From NCBI GenBank assembly GCA_013397795.1, contig VZTJ01003574.1, forward strand, positions 2,585,284 through 2,649,283: a stretch of DNA of 64,000 bases. Direction: 5' to 3'. The stretch is from Orthonyx spaldingii. Lineage: Eukaryota; Chordata; Aves; Passeriformes; Orthonychidae. Below, piece after piece: positions 26,301 to 40,100 of this stretch. Position 1 is the stretch's first letter; the number at the start of each line of letters is the position of its first letter. The notes below the pieces were generated by a model. The model did no database searches, had not been told where the DNA came from, and saw nothing but the letters and a program-made list of their open reading frames with translations. A program made the translations under genes and the position numbers.

Positions 26301-29300
26301 ACCTGTTTAAATGCTGCTGCTGAACACTGAGCTGCTGGATCTCTCCAAGGCTCCAAGAGACAGGAAGAGAACACAGAAGTGGGAACCTTTCTCCTACCCT
26401 AGAGGATGGGGATGAGCATACAACACTTCTCAAGCATCAGCCACACTCGAGGAAAGGGGCAGACTCAGCTGGAGGAGCTGAAGACACAGTACAAGGCTAG
26501 TCCAGCCTGGCTCTGGCAACTCAGACCTGGCAATGACCTAAAGAGGAAAATGAGACTCAAACATGCACTCCTTCAGGAACTGAGGAAAAATGCACCCCTC
26601 AGCCCAAGGGATTACACAGCTCTAAGGAGCTCTGGTAAGTCCCAGCCCACGAGACCCTCTCTGAGTAGAGGTACAAAGGTCAGGCCTCCAGCCACTCCTG
26701 GGCCTTGATGGGTATCTGCACACAGGGGCATTTCCACTTTCCAGCAGCAGTGACATAGCTGCAGCCAGCTCCTTTGGCCACAAAAGCACGAGCTGCTGGC
26801 GTTGGATGCAAGGGAAGTTGCTTCAGTGGCTCTCTGTATTTTAGCCACATTAGGCCAAAGACAGCTGGGATCTGGGAACAATTCACATTGTGCTACCACG
26901 TCAGAGTCCTGCTCTGAACCAGAGCTCTGCTGTGCCACCGTGCTTTGCACAGACACACAGAGGAGGCCTTCCTCTTCCAACAGCATCTGCCTGCACTGGG
27001 CAGCTGGGTAACCTGCAAGCCACAGCAAACACTTTGCAGGAAGAAACTGCCAGCACTACACAAGCAGGCTGAGTTCAGAAAGCACTGCAAAGTCTTGTCA
27101 AGAGGGTCTGAAACCCTGACCACCACCAGAAACCCTGTACCATCAGGGTGCAGGGCCAGGGAGCAAAAGTCAGAGTTCTCAGAAGCAGATTGTTCACAGT
27201 ATCACCCACATCTTCAAGTCAGGCAGCAGCAGGTAAACCACAGCAGGAGGGGAGATGGGAAAGCAAAGCAGAGAAGCACCAGAAACTCTGACGGAAGGAT
27301 AGAAAAACCACACCAAGAATGGAGAAGCAAGCTGTGGTCTCTGAAAGACGTACTTGCACTCACACACAGGCACAGTTTCTTGGACTGTTTATCAAGTTCA
27401 GGAAGGAAGAGGGATCAGTCTGCCAGAAAGATCAGAGATGCTGGGGCTGTCATATGATGCTCCCTCTAAGAAACAAAACCCACAGAGTGTGCATACACAG
27501 ACAGAGAGGAAGTTACAAGGAAAGCCTTGAAAACAGCAGAGGAAACCCTAACCCCACCCCAGAAGTCCTACCTTTAACTAAACCCCCTCCCAAAAGCTAA
27601 AGAAAAGCTCAGCCAAACTTGCATTATTTTTTGTACTGCCCTGTCCCCTCCTGCCCTTTCAACACAGCAATTGGACAAATAATTTCTTCACCTGGCTGTG
27701 TCAAGGACAGGGGGCTCTGCCCAGTCCCAAGTCTCTGCTGAGAGTGCTCAGCTGCATTTGGAAAAAACACTTGCTATGCAAGTGCACCGACATGCCAAAT
27801 AAGCCTTCCTTGTTCCCAGGAGCTTTGACTCCAGCTTGTATAAAAACCAGTAGAGTCAATAAAGCTACTCGCTGTGGACCCAGCTAGAAAGGAAAGATTT
27901 GGCCAGCAAAATGATTGTACCCTGGCCTAGGCAAGAGAATTTGCCTCCTACCCTGTCAGTAAAGCCCTGTGCAAACTCCTCATACAACCCTACTCCATTT
28001 ACAACCACTGTAGAGCAAGAAAACCCTCAGTGGGTTAAGAGGACATTGGGGCATGGCTGAGACTCCCATGCTTGCAAATGCAGGGACACCCAGGCAGGGA
28101 GGCCAGAGTGGGAAACACATCACAAGAGCCATAGAGCATCAGATGCTCTCCTGCTCCGGTTTTCAGCCGCTCACACATGAAGCCCAGATGGTTGCCAGAG
28201 TGAGGGAGAAGGGTGTGCTGCTTACACAAGCAATGCCATATTTCAGTAAATATCATATGCCATCCAGACATTCTGGACTGGATCCAATTTCCGTTAGGCT
28301 TTGCTCAACTGGGGACCTGGCTCCTCCAGCAGACAGCAAACTCCGTTCGTGCTAATGCATGTCTAAGGCAGATCTGTCTCAGGCAGACTCGCATTTTTAC
28401 CAGATGATCCTTGTTACACCTGGCATGAAGAGAGGATTTCCAATGTTTAGTCAATCAACCTCTGCTTCCAGCCTCAGCTCAGACAGAAGTGAGTTAACTC
28501 TTCCTCACCAGCTCGGTGTAGGAATGTGCAGGCCACAGTAACCTGCTCCTCCCTCTTGCCTCTCTGGGGATCTTCAGAGTCTTCTCAGGTTCCTTTCAGA
28601 TGCTTCACCTCAGTCCTGTGAGTACCTGCAGTGCTAAGAAATACCTACTCTATTTGTTTGATAACTATCACAAAGGACGCAACACAATTGGCAGTGCCTG
28701 GAGATGAGGTGTGAAAGTCTCTTTGTAATGTCAGACAGAAAAGAATATCTTGAGTTCTTTCTTTAGGTCCTTTTCAAATGATAATTATTAAACTTTTCTC
28801 TAAACTACTGGGGAAGAGCAGAAGTAGGAAGTATTTCATCAACCCCCTCTTTAACATGCTAAATTTAAGGAAATGAGGATGTTCTCCAGTGTCTGCATAG
28901 TCCCAGGCACAGACTTGTCCTTGATACAACACGCCAAACACAATTTTAAAAGATAGTCTCCTTGGTCCTGATTACTGCTTGCTGCACTAGGATGATGCAA
29001 TTCTCTGCACAACCTCTACCTAGTAGCCTATCTGGCTTCAGGATCCTCTACTAGCCAAGGAATTCTTGCAAGCACTCACCTTTTCAGGACACAGTACTCC
29101 AAAAACTTGTATCCCTCAACCTGCCAATGAGCAAATGTGACCATGAAAGAACAGCAGCAGTGGGAATCAACAAAACAAGGTAGGAATCACTCTCCCAAAG
29201 AACCAATATATATTTTCTCTGACCAGAACTTCATTGCCTGCTTCTCTTTCAGAAAGCACAGCACCTAATTCAGGCAGCTTTAAAAATCAGCTTCCCTTTA

Positions 29301-32300
29301 AAAATTAAGCAGAACTATTGAACAGCAGAACAAGCTTGGCAGAGGGACTGTAGATGTCTGGCTCACTAGCAACAATGACAAAAGCAGGGCTCTCCTCCTA
29401 CAGCCCATATGCACGAGACACACCGGAATGGACAACACCTTTGTAGAAGCCAAACCAGAGACCCGACAGCTTTTTTGGCATTTCTTTTGGACAGCAAAGC
29501 CAAAAAACACACACACTCATGAGCCAGGATGGCGTGGGTTTAATGGGAAAAACAGCAAGCAAGTTTTGTTCCACTCAAGCTCTGAGTTCAGTTGGGGTTT
29601 GCAGCATTAACACGCTGGTCACTGCGCTCAAGCTGCAGTGGCTGCGCAGCCACGTCCTCCCCGCACACACCCAGGGCCAAAGCAGCAGTGGGCACTGATA
29701 AAGCCACAGCAAACAGCACTGCTGAAGCTCTTCTTGCCCTCTTAAGGGGCAAGAGCTTCCCTAGCTCATTTCTTTGCTCTTCTGTGGCTTCCTAGCCTAT
29801 GGCTGAGAGCCTTTCCTCTCCCCAGGCCTCCCAGACCCTGCGTACTGGATAACTTCTGCCTTCTCTCTGGTGTTGCATCCAAGCTCCCAAACAAAAGGAG
29901 ATGTGTCATTCAGAGTAAAGCCTCAAATAAATTTTCTCTCTGGGAGCAAAGGATTTTATTTTAAAAACCCAAACCATATATCTAATATATAAAGTAGTTC
30001 TGAAGGATCAGATCTGCAGGCATGTTAGGCTCAGCCCAGGAGCACAGGCACCTGTGAACCCTGGTTTCAGCTGTTACACTGCTGACAAGACACGACCGTC
30101 CTTACAACAAAGAGGAACAAACCAAAGACCTTTTAAATCAGCCCAGCTGGTGACATATTCCTCAAAAACTCTGATAAGTTGTAACTGTTTCAAAGCACAC
30201 ACATCTACCAGCATAGTGCAGGGCACCCCTCCAGTTACTTCCATGGTTTCCTCAGTGCTCTGGAAGCTGGTGGTGGCCTTGTTCAGACACTTTGCTCAGT
30301 CCTTTTGCAACCTGAGTGTCTGTGAGTGTCTCCCACGACTACTCCTTCTGTGGGACTCATGCTGTAAATCTTGGTATTGCTACAGCAATTTCCCAGTCTA
30401 ATCACATGCCTTGTTGCATTACCACAGCAGTGATAGCTGGTTGAACCACACACCACATCCTTGCAATTGTTTCTATTACTCACAATTGACTTATTTATTA
30501 AATTTCAGCTTGCCAAGCCTTGCCAGGAGATGAGCAAGAACCCTGTCACCCCTCCTTGCTGTTGATCAGAGTGGCAGAAGGCAGGTGAGTAGGCTGCGAG
30601 TCTGAGCTGTGAAACAGTCCCAGCAATTTTGTAAGTTGATGCTTTCTCCAGTAGCCAAGCTCCCTTGCATCTACACACCAGGGCCTGAGTCCTGGGAAGC
30701 AAAACCTTGAATTGCAACAGAAATCAGAAGGGAAAGTAGATGCAAATGAAGACTGAATTAATTTAGGATTTTAGAGCAGACAAGTATATCCACAGACTTG
30801 CTTGTAGCATGGCACCAGGTGCAGTGCCTACACCAACCCTCACTTGCAGATCTAAGAGCCATCCATAACAGCAAAGTGAAGGGGCCTCTGCATGCAAGGA
30901 ACTCCTCTTGTGGGGGATTTCCTAGGCTTGGAACAAACAGCCTGATAGCTCCTGGCTGCTTCGGAGGCCCAACCCACCATCTTGTGCCTCACAAACACTC
31001 CTCTGACAAAAGACTTTGACTCCTTGCTTTCAAAGGGGAACAAACAGAAGGCAAGTTCAGACAAGGCTCATGGCTGCTTGCCCAGCCAGGCCTCAGCTAG
31101 TCCTTCATAGTAAATATTTGTTCTTAATGACACTGCCGTTTGCCCCGGGAGCTTGCCTGCAATCTGTAGGAGGGAGGGGGATTATGTTGTTGATAGGTAA
31201 ATAATAGGTCTTTCATCCAGAGAACCCAGTGCATTTTCCAAAGATGAAAGCCTCCTGAATGCTTTCCCCATAGGTTAGGGTAAGGATTTTAAATCTTTGT
31301 CCCACTCAAGGACATGCCAAAAACTCCCACATTTGGTTCAGAGAGAGTGAGCTTGGAGCTCCACTGTGACAGCTCCCTCTCCAGCCCTGCTGCGAGCTGG
31401 AGTCAAGTGGGAGAGGCTGAGCTCTGGCAGCGTGGGTTAGGCAGGATCTGCTCTGCCATCGGAATGTGACGGGAGAACAGAGCCTGCTGCTGACCCCGCA
31501 GCACCCAGCACATGCTGCTCTCCCTGTTCTGTCACGTCTGGTCATCACCCTGAAGCCAGGAACAAACTCCATCCCTCCTGGTCCCCAGGTCCTGCTTCTG
31601 CCCAGCACACAGCCACACTGCCTCCTGCCTGGAGAGCTCCCAAGGAAGGGCGAGGCACTGCCCAAGCACAGTGCAGCCATGTGAAGCAATCCCACAGACA
31701 ACATGTGGGAAGCAGCCAGTTCTCACTCTCCACAAAAGCCAGCAAGTGCGAGGTCTGATCTTCCGGCACTCAGCTTCCAAAACATCAAAATTACAAATAT
31801 TTATCAGCAGGACTAAGGGAAATGTAAGCGAGACAGCAGACCTCTGCTCTGTCTGAGGAGGAAGTGAGAAGTGACTTCCTCCCACCCACCACGAGAAAAC
31901 CTCTCTGACCTCTGGGAGGTAAGGACTGCAAGCATTCCCCCTCTCCCCACTCCACCAAGCTAATGTCACTGCCAAAGCATCCAGCAGCTCAGAGTCAAGC
32001 TAACTTCAACCACACATTACCCATTTCTTCCATAAAGAGGAAAACCAAACAAAAACAGCAGCAAAAAAACCCACCACAGGCAATCAAAACTGGTATCTAA
32101 CCATGGTATAGCTCCTACATTCCTAATCCCTTCCCACTTACCAATCCCAGCACAGAGGATAAATTCCTGTGAACACCAGAAATGAAAGGAGCCTTCAAAG
32201 GCTCTGAACTTCCAGGGGAGAGCCAGACACGCACAAGTCTGACACTATAATATTTAAAAATCTAAAATAAACTGCACTCCTTTCCTCCCACATTCAGCCC

Positions 32301-34059
32301 ATCATTCACAACAGGTTTTTTGCACGTCCCAGCCAAGCAGGAGCAACTACAGGGCTGATACTGCACTTCTCATGCTCAGGAAAGCAACACAAACCCACCA
32401 GCACCACCTCTGCTCTCTTGCCTCCTTGTCTTATCATGTACAAGCCGATTTGCTGGGCTCAGGTTTGTTGCTCCTTCTAAACATCATCCAGGCCTTTTAT
32501 TTTTCTTTGCTCTAAACTCTGCTTAAAAGGAAAAATATTGTCATTCTTTGCCCCCAGGTGTAAAGGGCTGACCTGAAATCTGCTGCCAGCATGCAATAAA
32601 TATTTGTACAGTTCCTTTGTAACTTCATTCATCTCTCTCTACTGCAAAACTTGAATCATTTAGCATTTTCGCCTCTTATCCAAGGGCTTCAAGTTCCTAG
32701 ACAGAAATTTAATGAAGTCTCTGAAAATCCCCAGTCCAATATCCTCTGTTAACACTCCCGTATTGAGGTGGAGTTTTTCAGCTTGACCCATGTATGAAAT
32801 CACCTGTGGTGTGAGCAGCAGAAAAGAGAAAGATTTGCTCCATGCATCCTCCCCTCTACAGGAATACCCCCACAGCTGGGGGCAGCCAGTCCCAGGCCTC
32901 ACACCTGGACTTTTACACAAGCCCCAACACCACAAGAGTTCAGACAACTGGGTTATGCCCAGTGAAGGACAGCACTGGAGCTACGGGACCAGAAATGTAA
33001 CTGGTGTCAAGTCTTTCCTCTGGTATGTTGCTGTGTCCTACCCACCTGAATCTCTCTATTACATCCTTCAGATGTTGACTTTGCTTCCTGCCACTGAATT
33101 CGTCAGACAGGCTTCCTTGCTATTATGGTAGTTACAAGGTACATGGTTGGAGGCACATTTTATAGTGTGCCTAAACAAGGAGTTAAACCTATAAATCTGT
33201 GTAAGAGGCACATTACATTTAGAACAAGAAGTGAGCAAGGAGGGAAGTCTTGCAAGGCCACTTTCAATCAATCCTTGTTTATCCATGACTGAGGCCAAAC
33301 CTTTAACATGAGTCTGCCAACAAGCCCTAGATCACCTGTAGCCCTAAATCACCTGTAAAAGCAAAAGGCACCTTAAAACCAAAAGCACCAGTAGGTCCGT
33401 GTTGCTTGCCCAGAGTCCCTCTCCAAAGCTTTCCAGAACTAAATCACCAGTTTACAAAGATGTAAAAGATGAAAAATCTTGGATTTGGGGTTAATATATA
33501 TTGCTCCTTTTGCAGGGGGAGTGGAGGCAGACAGGGAGCATAAATATGTTTACATGCAAAAGGTTGAAACCTAAAGAAAAGTTTCCAACAAAACAAATCA
33601 CTTTCAATTTAATATTTTGGGTTTTTTTCCTTTCCTGATGCAGGACAAACCATCTTTCAATGCTAGCAGCAAGGAGGAAGGGTGTTTCTCCTAACTCTCC
33701 TCTCTAACATAGATGCAGACTACTGCTGGGGAAGCAGAGAACAGGGTTGAACAGATTTCTCATCAAAACCTGTAAGCCTGAAAAGAACTAACAGGCAAGA
33801 GCAGCTACTGGTGACTTCTGGAATGAAATGACCTTGAGACCAAAGCAAAAAGCCCAAGGTCTTGATTCTTACAAGTCCCTTGAAATAATGAGAGGAAGGA
33901 TGCACATATATTTAAGTTAATTCATTCAGAGTCGAGGTGCACACCCCCTTACCTTCAGCCTTACAGAGCATAAATATTCACCAGGGAATGGAGCAGGGCA
34001 GGGGAGACCAGAAGAAACACTACACATCTTGTGAGTCACAGCAAGCCATAACAGAGGAT

Positions 34060-34260
34060 TCATTAACTGGATTCAGGTGATCCTATTAGCTTTGCAATTG
34101 CTGCACATCAAGCTGCAGAGTAATTAGGGCTGCAATTCAGAAAGATTTACCAGAACATTTTTTATTAAAACACAGCAGTTGTTAATCAGCCTGACTAAAG
34201 CCTTCAGAACTATTAGCCTGCTGCACAGAAGTCATAATTACTTCATCCACTGGGGAAGAA
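34060..34260. promoter_or_regulatory. Candidate conserved regulatory element (about 34.1 kb)
   Basis: At least six TAAT/ATTA homeodomain cores lie within 200 bp (CTATTAGC, GTAATTAGGG, TTATTAAAA, GTTAATCAGC, CTATTAGCC, CATAATTAC), together with TTTGCAATTGCTGCAC. There is no simple-repeat character and no open frame. Assignment rests on motif density only. Confidence 0.35.
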
Positions 34261-36163
34261 GGCATCAAAGCAATTGCCTGGGATCATCTGCAGGTGTAGA
34301 GGACCAAAGGAAGACTGAGGAATTCAATGGGACATCTCCCTTTGGCATCACCACAGGTTTTTGATCAAGTTTCCAAGTGGAGCATTTGAGAGGCCATCAG
34401 GGAATGTAAGAACATCAAGCCTTACGCAGGAAGGATTTGCCATCGGAAGTATGCCAAGACAACACCCAGATGTATTAGTTGACTCAGAGTTACTGTATAA
34501 GTCCTAATTGCTGCCTAAAAGTTTAGTGGTCCACCTGAATTACATGATCCCTATCTGCTGAGGATGTTTGGCCACCCTGCAGCATCTCAGAGAAGCAGAG
34601 CCCGCATTTCCTCTTCCGGAGGCAGAGCATTTTTCAGTGCAGACAGACTCAACCACTCCAGAGAGGGGTAAAGGGCATCTCCTGCCAGAGTGGTGAAGCA
34701 CCATCAGCTCCTGAGTTTCCCAGTGTATAACTAACCATGGAATATCAGGATACGTTCCAGCTCCAGTCCCTGACCTCACTTCCACCAGGTTAAGGCAGGT
34801 TTGATTCAGGTGAACGACAGCTGGGCTCAACTCTGGCCACAGGACTGAGAAAGAACAAAGCATTTGGGCATCTGCTTCCTTGCCCTGCTCTGCTTCAGAG
34901 ACACTACACACACAGCCCCGCAGGAGCGCAGAGGCACCAACACAGGCCAGAGAAGAATGATTTCCCTCTCCACTCTCTCAGAGCAGATTTGTGAGGGTAG
35001 CACAGGGGCTCTGCGAGTCAGGCTGGCCCCTCCTCTGCCACCAGCACTGCCCATCCCCTTTCCTAGCCCACTTTGCTCAGAGGTTTACTATCAGTACACA
35101 GAGCATCCTTTGCCAGTTTCAGCCCCACCACAGCAGTTGGCACCACACTCCAGCTGAGAGAGACCCAGCAAGCTCCACTGCCCGCCTGAGAGGCCAGGAG
35201 AGCACTCTGTGATAGTTCCTCTGCAGGAACTCTGCCAGACCCTCCAAAACCAACACCCTTGCCCCTATTAAGCAATACAGTTTATCAACAGTCTAAAGGG
35301 AAGCTCAGAAAGAAGAACTTGATAAAAAAAGCAAGTGGAAATATGTGTGCACACACAGGCTGCAAGGACACGGAAATAACACTGGGGTAAAAACAAGTAG
35401 CCAGTTCTCACCACAGGCTCTGGGAGGGGGGAGATCTGCTTGTTAACCAGGCACCTTCAGAAGAGATACTTTGAATTTTATGGTCTGCAGAGTCAAGAGT
35501 TTGATGGATTCTGCTTTGCCCAAGGTTTCTGAATAACTGCTCCAATGCCAGTGGGAATATCCCAGTGGACCTCTGACAGGGTGTCCCTCAGAAATGTCCT
35601 GGTCAGACACATAGCACAGAAAGCATAAAGGAGTTTCTAGCTTGTGCAGGCTTTACTTCTGAAGCTGACTATTCCATTTTAATAAGTAAGCTAAATTAAC
35701 ATGTTAAATATCTTACTGTTCCAAGGGGAGAAGGTAGGGGAGGTTTTGCCAGCTTCCCCTCCTTGAGCACTTCAAACACTTTTGCACATCCGCCCTACAG
35801 GGAAGCCTGTACAGTGTCCAAACCTGGGGTAGGCTTTGCATCGTTAGCCATGTACAACACCTAGCACAGGGCTGATGATGTAATGCAAATAATTAAACAC
35901 AAAATCATGGTTGGCAGTTGATAGAAGAAGGGAGTTGGTTGGAACAGCTCATAGTGACAGTTTGTTCTTCCTTTGCCCTAATTTATATTTCAGAGATGAA
36001 AGGTGCAGTCCTGCCTGGCTGGGTCCCAGTGCGGCAGAGACAAGGACCCTTTCGAACTTCCAGACCAAAGAAATTCCTTGTTGACTGTCTGACCAACTAC
36101 AGAGGGAATAACTGCCTGGCTCTGACCTGCTGACATCCTGCTGGAAGGGGTTACAAAATATTG

Positions 36164-36179
36164 AAAAAAAAAAAAAAAA
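36164..36179. repeat. Poly-A run (A16)
   Basis: There are sixteen consecutive A. No AATAAA or recognisable retrocopy lies directly upstream, so this is probably a simple repeat. Confidence 0.9.
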
Positions 36180-36309
36180 TGATGCTCCAAGGACTTCTCA
36201 AGTCTTTTCCAAGTAAAGCAATAAAAATAGATCTGATCTCCATAAACCATCAATATTGAGCTTAACTGAACATTTTGCTCCTTTGCAGCTGCACACTGGA
36301 GCTGGGTGT

Positions 36310-36520
36310 ACAACTTGGAGCCAAACGCTCATGAAATTACGGAGCTCCTTTGTCAGTTAACAGATAAGCCACGAACACACTTCAGTTTTGGTAACTCTAC
36401 TCATTGTGTTCAATTACACAGTTTAAATATATCTCAGCTAATAGATAATTCACCAATTTTTGGTGGCCCAAATCACATGGTGACTTCCCAACATAAGCTC
36501 ACATAAATCACATATTAAAT
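36310..36520. promoter_or_regulatory. Candidate regulatory element (about 36.4 kb)
   Basis: AT-rich unique sequence with AGTTAACAG, AGATAAGCC (GATA-like), TCAATTACAC and CTAATAGATAATTC. This is a weaker candidate than the 34 kb stretch. Confidence 0.2.
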
Positions 36521-37142
36521 TTGGATTCCAAGTGGAGACAGCCTTAAGGGACTTGCTTTTCTAGACACTGTTTATGGGCTACCTAACCACTGCTTTGAGG
36601 GACCCTTCCATAGTCATCTTTTAAAATCTAGGCTGGAATTCTCTTTTACTTTAAAATTGAAAGTCATGTAAAGGTTTCCAAATTACAGGCTCATTCCAGG
36701 GATACTGCTGAGAATAAACTAGTAACATTCCCATGAAGCTCTTAAATTTAAAGTGGTGCATACAGAGCCGGAAGCCCTCTGAGCTGTTTTCCTTTGAATC
36801 CTCCAGAGCTGTTTTTTTTTTTCCCTGAAGGCTTCATTGAGATTTACTGGACATAAATAAAAAAGTTAAACATTTCCTTTTCTGGTACATCACATCAATT
36901 GATACTTGACTTACAGACCTTCCAGGCCTAGAAGGTTTTGCATTCTTAAGGGACTATGTCTCCAAAATGAAGCTTTTTTTGGTATGTTTTCCTGTTTATG
37001 CTTTCATTGTGTTGCAGTTGTAGTTTGCTTTTTTTGTGTCCATGCACAGCAAGAAACAATTTCAATTAACAAATTACAGATTCCTGTAAATTTTCTCTAC
37101 TTGGGGAAGGTAAACAAGAGGTTTATGGGGCAGAGGAAGAAT

Positions 37143-37163
37143 AAAAAAAAAACCAAAAAAACC
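37143..37163. repeat. A-rich simple repeat
   Basis: A run of A with CC interruptions (A10-CC-A7-CC), of the A/AC-rich type common in bird DNA. Confidence 0.7.
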
Positions 37164-40100
37164 AGAATATGGGTTATAAAGATGAAAAGTAAACAGGCTA
37201 AGCAGCCCCTTAAAAATCCTTTGCACAGAAGACACCTGTCTTCTAGCAGGCCAGGAGAAGCAGTGACATGAAACAGCAAAAGGGGATACACCGAGAGCCA
37301 ACAGTAACTCAAGAGTTTGTGAAAAGCCATTGGCTTTTATCAGAAAGGCACGCCAACAGCAGAACCACCCGTTCCTCTCCATCCGTGTCTGCAGGAAACA
37401 CGATAAAAACCTTCACCAAAATATAAATAAGGAGTCAGAACTTGCCAGCTTGTTATTTTCTCTGACAGCCGTGCCACAGGGGTGCTGCCCAGGCTCACAT
37501 CCCTGCTGACTGGGGCACTAGAGATAGCAGAGGGCAAAGATGGTGCCCACCCTGAACTGGCTCTCACTGCTTATTCTGGAGCCACATACCTGAAGTGTTG
37601 TTTAGAGGCAGGAAGGAGGAAGACAGACAGACTGGAGGCAGGCTGTGCTCTCCATTCAAAGCTTTGCTCTGCTCACCAGGAGCATCTGAATGCAGACAAT
37701 TGAAGTGGCTGTCTGCTTTTTGGTGTTGTTTGTTGCTTTGTATTCTTGTTTGCAGTCACTGGTAATGGAGCACACAGCAAAAACCCCCCACTTTTCCCAC
37801 TCTGCTCTTCCAAACAGCAGTTCACCCAAGACCCAACATGGGGTGCTCACCCAGGAAAGGCCTCCACTCTCAGGAAACTGATTCCTTCCACCAAAGGTGC
37901 CTTGGTAGCAAGTTTAGTGAATGAAGAACGCCCTAAGGAGAAAGGAGACAAGTGAGAGTTTGGCATGGAGCATCCACCCCGCCCTGCTCACTGAACACCT
38001 GTCCCTCCCAGTGCCGTGAAGAGCATTTACCAGGGCTGCCCCAGAGCTGGACCTGGCAGTCAGCCTGTCCTCAAACCCCACCCCAGCAGCCTCCTGTGTG
38101 CTCCCCACCTCCTCCTGGCCAAGCCTTCTCTCCTTCAGGGCTTCCCACATGGTAGGATGCTGCTGTCTGCATTTCTCCAGGGAACACCTTGCCAGGTGTG
38201 GATCAGGATTCCAGCAGTTGGGTATTCTGGCCTGACACCTTACTCCTGTGCTCAGAGGAGGCCTTGGAGAAGAAGGTTGGACCATGGAGCCATGGTTTGT
38301 TAAAAGCTCAGGTCTCAATCTTTCTTCTGGTGTCTTGGTCCAGAGTCTGTTCACAGCCAGTGCAGGACATCCCTTTCCATCTGCCCCCTGCCTGGCTGAG
38401 CACCCTGTGGCTGGTATGTTCCTTCCACAGCCAGCAGCACAGGGACTCTCCTTCCTGCAGCAGACCAGACCCCAACAACACACACCAAGCAAGAGTCCTT
38501 GAATCTTCTTTCTGCAGCAAGCCTCAACTCTGGCTCCAGTTCTTCCACCTTCCTGAAATCCAGTGCCATGCCAGGTGACACAGGGCTCTTCAGGAGTGTG
38601 GATCCCTTCAGCCTCACAGCTCTTCACTGCAGGGGATCTGTCATCTGTAAGGGGAGAAATACCACACAGCAGCACCTGGCCAGCAAAGAATCAACATTCC
38701 AACAGCCACGAAGAACTGAGGGAGAAAACCACCAACAAAGGCAGGCTTTGAGCTGTGAGGAGTGGAGCACCTGACCAGGACTGACAGCAAGGTGCAGTGA
38801 ACTCAGTAACCAGGCACAGCATTTCAGCAGTGACCATGGAGAGCCACAGCTGATGTTTCCAGACCTGACTGGCAACCAGGCAGGATTAAAGCACCACTTA
38901 TATAATTACAAGGTTAATAGATGTTACAAGCACGTTACCAGGTGTCGTGACTTGCTGGAAGCACATCCCAGAAGGTAGCAGAAGCAATTATACCCTGTTC
39001 ACTATCCAGCTGCATCAAACACCTGTAGGCACTACTTAGCAACCCTTTAGAAAGGAAACAACACAAAGAGGATCTGCTGTGCCCACACCACTGTTTGTGT
39101 CCTCTGAGCCAGCCCTGCTCCCTGACAGAGCTTATCTTAAATAGAGCCCGAAAAAAGAAAACCAAACCAACCATCAGAGTCAAACTGTGCACTGTCTGTA
39201 ACGAAGTAAAACCATATTGGATGACATAACCTGCCAAGGTGAAGAGAAAACAACAGAGCCAGCCAGCTGGGGAAGGAATGGGAGTTCACATGGCAGAACA
39301 TGGTTGTTCTACTGCCTTTCAGGCAAAAATCAATTATCCTGGGAGAGCCAGAAACAATGGGAAATTAAGATACAGGTGGCATATAAATACCTAAAAAGGC
39401 TTGTCCTAACTCATACAGGAAGCACGGGACAGAGAACTACTGTATCACTTGTCTTAGGCCAAGCTTTGTAAGATCTCCTGTCCAAGCTGAACTACCCAAA
39501 AGGGACTGGAAGTTTCTAGGAAGCAGCAGGGGTTTGTACATCACTGTATCTTCACAAACTTGGTCCAAGGCAAGGCCTGTGAAGCTTCTGAGGGAAGAAG
39601 CAGTGATCAGTCCAGAGCTGGGCAACAAAGAAAACACCAACACCACCACACACCTGTGAGCAGGACACAGAGAGTGAAAAGCCAAACGAGTCCAAACCCG
39701 CAAGGGCATGACAGCATTTTTCAGGAACTTGCAACACCTCCTTCAGGGTGGGGATGAGCAACCGGTGTCCACACCTTGCTGCACTGTAGTCATTCACATG
39801 GGATCGTGCTGGAACACCTGCTGTACATGAACATGCAGTTAGGGACCCTCACACCCCCCACAATTCACTTCTCACAAACAGGCACCTGCTCTCACCCTGC
39901 TTGGATGCAAACTCGCAGAGGCATCGCAGGTTCTGTGCACGGTACCATGATTTGGACAGGACAGGCAGGAGGCAGCTCTTCAGTTTAACAGGTTGTCTAA
40001 AAAGGTTCATAAAAGCAACTGTCTGCAGAGAACTCCCCACCACAAACAGCTCCAGCACACTCCGCCCAGCCCACATGAAAGGTGAGCATGAGGGACAGGC

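Noticed and set aside
25822..26433. 203-codon minus-strand frame
   Set aside because: No recognisable domain, and overlapping open frames exist on the plus strand. Treated as chance in the absence of transcript evidence.
36164..36179. A16 run considered as the tail of a processed pseudogene
   Set aside because: No poly(A) signal lies directly upstream, no recognisable coding remnant is present in 35.9-36.16 kb, and no flanking target-site duplication was noticed.
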